This document shows positions 61,401 to 64,000 of a stretch of 64,000 nt of DNA, in pieces. The position numbers and the translations under genes were made by a program. Source of the DNA: Cyclina sinensis (Eukaryota; Mollusca; Bivalvia; Venerida; Veneridae); assembly GCA_012932295.1 (NCBI GenBank), contig JAAONU010000061.1, positions 1 through 64,000 on the forward strand, read 5' to 3'. The stretch's first letter is position 1, and each line of letters opens with the position of its first letter. A model generated the notes under the pieces. It was given only the letters and a program-made list of their open reading frames with translations, ran no database searches and was not told the DNA's origin.

Positions 61401-63951
61401 TAACCTGTTCATCAAGAATGGAAACAGTTGAAACATATTCATCAAGGATGGGAACAGGTGTAAGGTATTCATTGAGGATGGGAACATGTAACATTTTCAT
61501 TGAGGATGGGGACAGGTGTGGCATATTCATCAAGGATGGGAACAGTTGAAACATATTCATCAAGGATGGGAACAGGTGTTAGGTATTCATTGAGGATGGG
61601 AACATGTAACATTTTCATTGAGGATGGGGACAGGTGTGGCATATTCATCAAGGATGGGAACAGATGTATTATATACATTGAGGATGGGAACAGGTGTAAT
61701 GCATTGAGGATGGGGACAGATATAAGATATTCATTTAGGATTGGAACAGATGTAACATATTAATCAAGGATGGGAACAAGTGTGACATATTCATTGAGGA
61801 TGGGAACAGATATAAGATATTCATGGAGGATAGGAACAAATATAACATATTCATCAAGGATGGGAATATTTGTCCGGAGTATAACTCAAAAAGTATTTGT
61901 GATATCAACTTATAACTTCATATGTGGATATATCTCATTTAGGAGGAGTGCAGAGCACAAGAATGATAACTCTACCCTTGATAATTTTTTAGTTATTGAT
62001 CTTTGTTATTTTTCATGCTTAATTTTTGTACAGAGCATAATTGAAAAAGTGTTTGAGATATCAACTTGAAATTTCATAGGTGGACATATCTCATTTAGGA
62101 GTGCAGAGCAAAAGACTGATAAATAAGCAAACTCATTTGGTGGGGGATGACAATGTCAACATGGCTCTTGTTGGAGAATGGGAAAAGATGTAACATATAT
62201 TTGAAGAATAATATTTTTGAAATGTTTTTCAGGCTGATGATAACAGGCACTTAGAAGAACTGACAGCTGAGGTCCATGCAGTACTTAATACTGTCTGTGA
62301 ACACTGTCTCCTAAGTGATGATCCAAGTTGCTTGGAAATGGTTGCAAAGTTACAAGAATTATGGACAGATATTAAAAAGGACCAGATGTCAGGTTTGTAT
62401 TTAAAGTATTGACATGAATGAAGTTACATTATGTTGCAGTCTTAGGAGTTTTTGACTCCTCCCTATTTATTTCCAATTTTCCCACTCTTTGCTAATTAAA
62501 GGATGTGATAGCAGTGTTTTGTCTGTGGAATATAAATTTGTGTCAAGAAAACTGTTTCATTTCAAGAAGTCTAGAATTATATTTGGGAACTAGCTGTAGG
62601 AAACAAACTTCTTTTGGGATCCTACACAGGTTAAATGTCCCTGAAAATGTTAGGCCCTTATTACCAAACTACTAATAATAAAATTGATTTTCAATTTTAG
62701 GTGAAAACAAGTCAAACCTGGAGGAATTTGAAGTGATGAAAGGGCATGTTCAGTCTTTGTTCAATGTTATAGTGCTCTGCCAGAAATCCTGGAGGAAGTT
62801 TGGATTGAAAGGAGGTAGGGGAGAGATCTATACAATGGTTTTAAACAAGTAATAAACTATTCATTTGATACATTTTTATGTGTATGTTTCAAGTATAGAT
62901 AAACTAATGTGATACATGATTTGAAGTTTCTTCATTGAAAGAAATATTTGTAGATTCTTTAAGAGTTGATAATTATATATTAAACCTGTTTTAAAACTAG
63001 TACCTCAGCATTGTGACTAGCTCAAACAGTAAGATAGAATTTTTCAGCTGCAGAAATTTATGATAGGTCCTTTTGGACTAGTTTATGCTAAATGTGAAAT
63101 ATTGCAGAGTTAGTGTTAATTCTTTTTATGTCAATTCATTTAATATACATGTGAGTAGTAAATGTTTACATGCATGTTAAGACTTACACCGATAGTTACT
63201 TTGATTTCAGATGTCTTGGATAAAATGAGTAGGCTAAAACACAAAATAGAAAGTTTGAAACAGAAGCTATCATTGGCTGTTGCTGGCCAAGGAGGAGGAG
63301 CATTTGAATGGATTGACAGTCTGTTGGTTAAATCACTGAGGGAGGGACATTGGCTTTTGATTGACAATGTCAATTTTTGCAGGTATGCAGTTTGACTTCT
63401 CAGACAAGACTTTTCAGTGGCTTATTGGTCCAGTGCTAAGATGCAGGACTTGTAATCCAGGTGTTGCAAGTTAGATCCTCTGCTATTCCATTGCTACAAA
63501 TTGTCTTTTGTATAGGATGTTAAACAGAAGTCCCACATATTGGTCCTATATACTGAACTTGTAAAAGAACTAGAGTTGTCACTGGAATGGGAAAAAATAA
63601 CTATGCATGTATTATGGGAATCTTGTATGGACAATAAACAAATTCAGATAGTTTAAAGATTTTGTGTGTGATTTTATTAAACAAATTTAAAGATAAAAAG
63701 AAAAACTGTCATTCTGAAAAAGCATTGTTAACTAAACTTCCATTTCTATTGAAACTGATTTTAAAGAGAAATTCACTGCATTTTGCTATTTCTGAATTTA
63801 AGTTATGGTTATGTTTAAATCATCTGTATTTCAGTGCATCAGTGTTGGATAGACTAAATGCCCTGCTAGAGCCTCGTGGTGTACTGTCAATCAATGAAAG
63901 AGGGGTAATAGATGGGGAAATACCAACAATCAGACCACACCCGAACTTCAG
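19486..63951 (+). CDS. MDN1: midasin (MDN1/Rea1), 5' 44 exons, 3' end outside window
   Basis: Midasin is a dynein-like AAA+ ATPase with six AAA modules in one chain. In the nucleolus and nucleoplasm it strips Ytm1/WDR12 and Rsa4/NLE1 from pre-60S particles. I placed 44 GT-AG exons by splice sites, phase and similarity to my knowledge of animal midasin. They total 6,950 coding bases (about 2,316 codons) of a protein that is about 5,600 residues in vertebrates, and phase is consistent at all 43 junctions. I chose the ATG at 19,486 because it has G at -3 and +4 and the frame joins exon 2 directly. An ATG at 19,481 is out of frame with a poor context. Walker A motifs lie at residues near 313, 653, 1057, 1366, 1735 and 2050. 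Uncertain points are the exon 3 donor (a second one lies 9 bases on) and the exon 40-41 junction. Confidence 0.93.
20168..20909. mobile_element. hAT-like non-autonomous element in MDN1 intron 1
   Basis: The ends CAGGGCTCC (20,168) and GGAGCCCTG (to 20,909) are inverted repeats, flanked on both sides by the identical 8-bp duplication GCATTACA (20,160-20,167 and 20,910-20,917). CAGGG ends with 8-bp target duplications are the signature of hAT elements. The 742-bp body has no transposase frame. It includes a C-rich tract (20,202-20,235) and a T-rich tract. Confidence 0.85.
24309..24362. repeat. 13-bp microsatellite-like repeat
   Basis: Four near-perfect copies of ACAGTAAAACCAT within MDN1 intron 4. 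Confidence 0.85.
26082..28480 (+). other. MDN1: MDN1 AAA1, exons 7-10
   Basis: Exons: 26082-26285, 27358-27593, 27962-28076, 28311-28480. Exon 7 carries the Walker A loop GVVGSGKTS (near residue 313) followed by MKIQMGDQMDSK. Exon 8 carries the Walker B equivalent VLMEDIDFAP and the sensor strand FHLFATQR. The Walker B has Glu-Asp instead of Asp-Glu, as in vertebrate AAA1, so this site is expected to bind rather than hydrolyse ATP. Exons 9-10 form the lid. Confidence 0.93.
28863..33838 (+). other. MDN1: MDN1 AAA1-AAA2 linker and AAA2, exons 11-20
   Basis: Exons: 28863-29040, 29668-29780, 30178-30326, 30691-30751, 31279-31393, 31802-31886, 32199-32302, 32675-32811, 33183-33287, 33742-33838. 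Exon 13 has Walker A GETGTGKTS (near residue 653). Exon 14 encodes MNQQSDSADLLGG. Exons 15-17 are the long helical insert. Exon 18 has Walker B WVLLDEINLA. Exon 19 has FACMNPATDVGKK, and the Arg-finger region GIRNRFTEL spans exons 19-20. All key residues are intact. The donor of exon 11 seeds the minisatellite that follows it. Confidence 0.94.
29008..29580. repeat. 40-bp minisatellite copied from the exon 11 splice junction
   Basis: About 14 units of roughly 40 bp. The first unit is the real end of MDN1 exon 11 plus its donor (ATAGGTGCTAAACTGAACATC... then CACCAAAGTAAAG|GTAAAG). Later units repeat TTTATTGGTGCCAAACTAAA and CACCAAAGTTAAGGTAAAG. Most copies keep AAGGTAAAG or AAGGTGAAG, which match a 5' splice site. 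The period is not a multiple of three. Confidence 0.9.
35182..35321. repeat. 140-bp long hairpin in MDN1 intron 21
   Basis: The left arm starts GAATAATAGGTTAGTGTCTT at 35,182 and continues to the AGTTTATCTGGC word ending at 35,222. The right arm (35,280-35,321) is its reverse complement with one or two small differences. The 57-base loop contains a second, nested inverted repeat (GGAATTTATTGGGT / AACCCGATAAATTCC). It may be a small foldback MITE. I see no certain target duplication. Confidence 0.85.
36656..37188. mobile_element. foldback MITE in MDN1 intron 23
   Basis: The left end (36,656-36,745) holds several copies of GGACAATAGCCCACT and the right end (37,132-37,188) holds the inverse AGTGGGCTATTGTCC. 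Together they form arms of about 50 bp with internal repeats. The 7-bp word AGTGAAA flanks both sides (36,649-36,655 and 37,189-37,195), a likely target duplication. No coding content. Confidence 0.8.
38759..42701 (+). other. MDN1: MDN1 AAA4, exons 27-32
   Basis: Exons: 38759-39038, 39335-39467, 40791-41063, 41516-41712, 41996-42171, 42498-42701. The Walker A loop GETGCGKTT (near residue 1366) is split by intron 27 after GETG. Exon 29 has the Walker B MFLIDEISLADDSVLERLNS and FATMNPGGDFGKKE. Exon 30 starts with ALRNRFTEIWCP. Exons 31-32 are lid and linker; exon 32 is the least conserved. Intron 28 holds a 0.94-kb TIR element and intron 32 the 4.8-kb DNA transposon. Confidence 0.94.
39641..40583. 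mobile_element. TIR element of 943 bp in MDN1 intron 28
   Basis: The left end CAGGGTTCCCGCTG and the right end CAGTGGAAACCCTG form an imperfect 14-bp inverted repeat. The word TGATTG lies directly outside both ends (39,635-39,640 and 40,584-40,589). The CAGGG ends suggest hAT, but the visible duplication is 6 rather than 8 bp. No transposase frame is present. Confidence 0.75.
42960..43681. promoter_or_regulatory. left subterminal motif cluster of the transposon
   Basis: Copies of TTAACGTACCTGAC(AG) at 42,960-42,973 (minus strand), 43,318-43,331, 43,496-43,511 and 43,666-43,681 (plus). They lie between the left inverted repeat and the end of the transposase frame. Arrays of such motifs near transposon ends are usually transposase-binding sites; that role is inferred here. 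Confidence 0.75.
43792..46431 (-). pseudogene. transposase-like protein, 879 codons with two in-frame stops
   Basis: A single reading frame runs from an ATG at 46,431 to 43,792, broken only by TAG at 45,012-45,010 (codon 474) and TGA at 44,706-44,704 (codon 576). The N-terminus is highly basic (QYQREYRERKK). A leucine-spaced coiled coil lies near residues 165-190 (IQDLEEKLITLARENKKLRK). A Cys/His cluster follows (CLCSKH). The central part has acidic residues in contexts that could be a DDE-like core: HMDFAENF (D495), VSDVTNHN (D543), TDSPSSQYRNKY (D578) and GHGKGPCDG (about 612-619). A second Cys/His cluster (CYCHTC...CGHW) follows. The C-terminus near 788-850 looks like an SH3/Tudor-type fold (YVLVNWDDVVYPAKIID...YRWPD). 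An acceptor (ATTTTCAG) just upstream of the ATG suggests a 5' non-coding exon. Catalytic assignment is inference. Confidence 0.75.
46454..47179. promoter_or_regulatory. right subterminal motif cluster of the transposon
   Basis: Copies of the same motif at 46,454-46,467 (minus, one change), 46,475-46,488 (minus), a partial copy at about 46,797-46,808, then 46,809-46,824, 46,975-46,988 (one change) and 47,164-47,179 (plus). The cluster overlaps the presumed transposase promoter; a TATA-like ACTTATATAGC on the minus strand lies near 46,756-46,766. Binding could therefore also control transposase expression. Confidence 0.7.
48078..50984 (+). other. MDN1: MDN1 AAA5, exons 33-38
   Basis: Exons: 48078-48283, 48490-48612, 49024-49221, 49855-49962, 50325-50432, 50904-50984. 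Exon 33 has Walker A GSPGVGKTS (near residue 1735) and VRINLSEQT. Exon 34 has DLFGADLPVEG and WIVLDE. Intron 34 falls inside Walker B, between DE and LNLASQSVLEGLN. Exon 35 has CQNPLNQGGGRKGLPRSFLNR, the characteristic AAA5 sensor and Arg region. Exons 37-38 are the lid (NLRDLFRWCDLL). Confidence 0.95.
49395..49571 (-). repeat. tRNA-derived SINE, minus strand
   Basis: On the minus strand an A-box-like AGTGGTTGAGGGGTTAGAAC is followed by a B-box-like CTTTGAATCTC at tRNA spacing and a non-tRNA body. It lies in MDN1 intron 35. Confidence 0.55.
53487..53584. mobile_element. 98-bp TIR element, copy A
   Basis: Begins CACTTGGACCCTGTTA and ends TAACAGGGTCCCAGTG, flanked by TA on both sides. It matches the two ends of the 1,269-bp element at 55,247 joined together. 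Confidence 0.85.
53965..54062. mobile_element. 98-bp TIR element, copy B
   Basis: Same length, ends and TA flanks as copy A. Neighbouring satellite units match those around copy C, so it was amplified together with them. Confidence 0.85.
54470..54567. mobile_element. 98-bp TIR element, copy C
   Basis: Nearly identical to copy B, including the CCCCAATTATATCG variant that copy A lacks. Confidence 0.85.
55247..56515. mobile_element. 1,269-bp TA-flanked TIR element (parent of the 98-bp copies)
   Basis: Starts CACTTGGACCCCGTTA and ends TAACAGGGTCCCAGTG, followed by TA. Near the left end TATAACGCTAACC and TATAACGCT recur. The interior contains a tandem duplication with a 400-bp period (GCTGTATCCATAACAAC at 55,404 and 55,804). 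There is no transposase frame. The TA target suggests the Tc1/mariner/pogo group; that is inference from the flanks alone, and the left flank here reads AA instead of TA. Confidence 0.75.
56896..56993. mobile_element. 98-bp TIR element, copy D
   Basis: Same ends and TA flanks as copies A-C. Shares CCCCGTTA with the long element. Confidence 0.85.
57104..57201. mobile_element. 98-bp TIR element, copy E
   Basis: Nearly identical to copy D and only 110 bp away from it, consistent with joint duplication. Confidence 0.85.
57700..58955. other. intron sequence and presumed receptor 3' UTR
   Basis: AT-rich sequence without a gene. On the minus strand a possible AATAAA polyadenylation signal lies near 58,632-58,627, about 330 bases after the receptor stop codon. 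Confidence 0.4.
58959..60275 (-). CDS. atypical rhodopsin-like seven-transmembrane receptor
   Basis: Uninterrupted 438-codon frame nested antisense in MDN1 intron 40. I chose the ATG at 60,275 because a good acceptor (CTATCATTTCAG) ends 7 bases upstream, so an earlier exon, probably 5' UTR, is expected. Features by residue: sequon NSS at 5; TM1 about 18-42 with the class A GN motif (31-32); TM2 50-72 with Asp60 at the usual acidic position; Cys83 before TM3 and Cys160 in loop 2, the conserved disulphide; TM3 84-107; TM4 123-147; TM5 168-194; TM6 250-271 with FWYP; TM7 282-305; and an acidic cytoplasmic tail of about 130 residues. DRY is replaced by NEE (107-109) and NPxxY by TPIFA. The intact frame and helix pattern argue for a real gene. 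Ligand and subfamily are unknown. Confidence 0.85.
   Translation of the reverse strand: MTQQNSSTTDVNDHHVPAYFLLGVTSLGCLGNMVAIVTILVFQRFRKSSTAFICHQCFLDLIKGLYNFLYGFHLIRQTEVPACHAIGASYVLFVTVSAYNLLAIVVNEECEMQRPSKHREKNHFCVIFGIAILWFTCVLIHMGVAFLPKEPEFIPGVGSCTFSYGTPSNLVLHILWIILISMAIFLTLLHFLSMYCRVRFKAKSLKWALIHRSLLRDVFSSNNDDLDPKAVQKSCHSNNLYTHLYLRRIKILTFMVLSFILFWYPLFLLTIVDYKFISSKQVYLGLTILSWCHPSTTPIFAFLILHDMSSKDGLLRRIYSNVYPMMPQFSDPSNHTIICNDWEDVNSGILNSHFHENTIQGQGHSQMLGSDENEFLVTHTNQEYQMLLQSDMEDPTVIANDLDTGAEDILIIKSDLQTPLVIEQWDASPTSPGKQRKN
60556..61870. repeat. 28-30 bp minisatellite upstream of the receptor gene
   Basis: About 45 units of GAGGATGGGAACAGATGTAA plus ACATATTCATT or GGTACATT variants. It starts about 280 bases upstream of the receptor acceptor site, so it lies in the receptor's upstream intron or promoter as well as in MDN1 intron 40. 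Frames seen through it are by-products. Confidence 0.92.
61872..62115. repeat. two-copy tandem repeat related to the 11.9-15.9 kb island
   Basis: Two units of about 160 bp share GAGATATCAACTTGAAATTTCA-like words and CATATCTCATTTAGGAG. The first unit also contains GAATGATAACTCTACC, a variant of the AACCATAACTCTGCC word of the large repeat island. Confidence 0.6.
63418..63600 (+). repeat. tRNA-Thr-derived SINE
   Basis: The head reads like tRNA-Thr(UGU): an A-box region CCAGTGCTAAGATGC, the anticodon arm GGACTTGTAATCC and a B-box-like CAAGTTAGATCC. The body includes GATGTTAAACAGAAGTCCC. It lies in MDN1 intron 43. Not a functional tRNA because the acceptor stem is not paired. Confidence 0.6.
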
Positions 63952-64000
63952 GTAAATTTTATGCATCACACCAAATGGAAACTGTCTTTAATCAGAAAGG

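Larger units (their letters stand above)
51302..63951 (+). other. MDN1: MDN1 start of AAA6, exons 39-44
   Basis: Exons: 51302-51532, 52112-52368, 62247-62392, 62701-62814, 63211-63382, 63835-63951. Exon 40 has Walker A GPSNSGKSS (near residue 2050) and MNSAMDTTELLGGFEQ. Exon 43 has the Walker B equivalent HWLLIDNVNFC. The catalytic Glu position is Asn, as in vertebrate AAA6, so the site is not expected to hydrolyse ATP. Exon 44 has LDRLNALLEPRGVLSINERG. Intron 40 is about 9.9 kb and contains a receptor gene and two satellites. Using the acceptor at 62,247 keeps the frame; the earlier AG at 62,231 would not. Confidence 0.88.

Noticed and set aside
60556..61770. Frames with RMGTGVTYS- and MNMLHLFPS-like repeats
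   Set aside because: Minisatellite by-products; unit length varies, so frames change repeatedly.

Overview
The window is eukaryotic and most likely from a lophotrochozoan animal, probably a bivalve mollusc. The grounds are an AT-rich sequence, a many-exon gene with GT-AG introns, env-bearing Ty3/Gypsy-like relics, tRNA-derived SINEs, and short-period repeats of a kind I associate with bivalve genomes. The species is an inference.

Layout. Positions 1-10,100 are a graveyard of minus-strand LTR-retroelement fragments: three separate env remnants, one integrase tail with a chromodomain, one decayed RT/RNase H/integrase run, plus a short plus-strand piece resembling a LINE endonuclease. Positions 10,100-19,400 hold no gene I can support. 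They carry a repeat island (about 11,880-15,860), further diverged repeats and a tRNA-derived SINE.

From 19,486 to the end of the window runs the 5' part of one host gene on the plus strand: midasin (MDN1/Rea1), the AAA+ ATPase that remodels pre-60S ribosomes. I could place 44 coding exons (about 2,316 codons). They cover the N-terminal domain, AAA1 to AAA5 and the first part of AAA6, with the reading frame kept across all junctions. The rest of AAA6, the linker, the D/E-rich region and the MIDAS domain lie beyond the window.

The MDN1 introns are crowded. Intron 1 holds a hAT-like element with a perfect 8-bp target duplication. Intron 11 holds a minisatellite that copies the preceding exon-intron boundary. 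Intron 21 holds a long hairpin, intron 23 a foldback MITE and intron 28 a 0.94-kb TIR element. Intron 32 holds a 4.8-kb DNA transposon with ends, target duplication, subterminal repeats and an almost intact transposase-like frame. Intron 40 (about 9.9 kb) holds a 27-bp satellite invaded by a TA-flanked TIR element and its 98-bp deletion copies, a second minisatellite, and an opposite-strand gene for an atypical seven-transmembrane receptor.

The strongest lead for something undescribed is the intron-32 transposon (42,771-47,564). I cannot assign its transposase to a superfamily, and it carries about ten copies of a 14-16 bp motif near its two ends.
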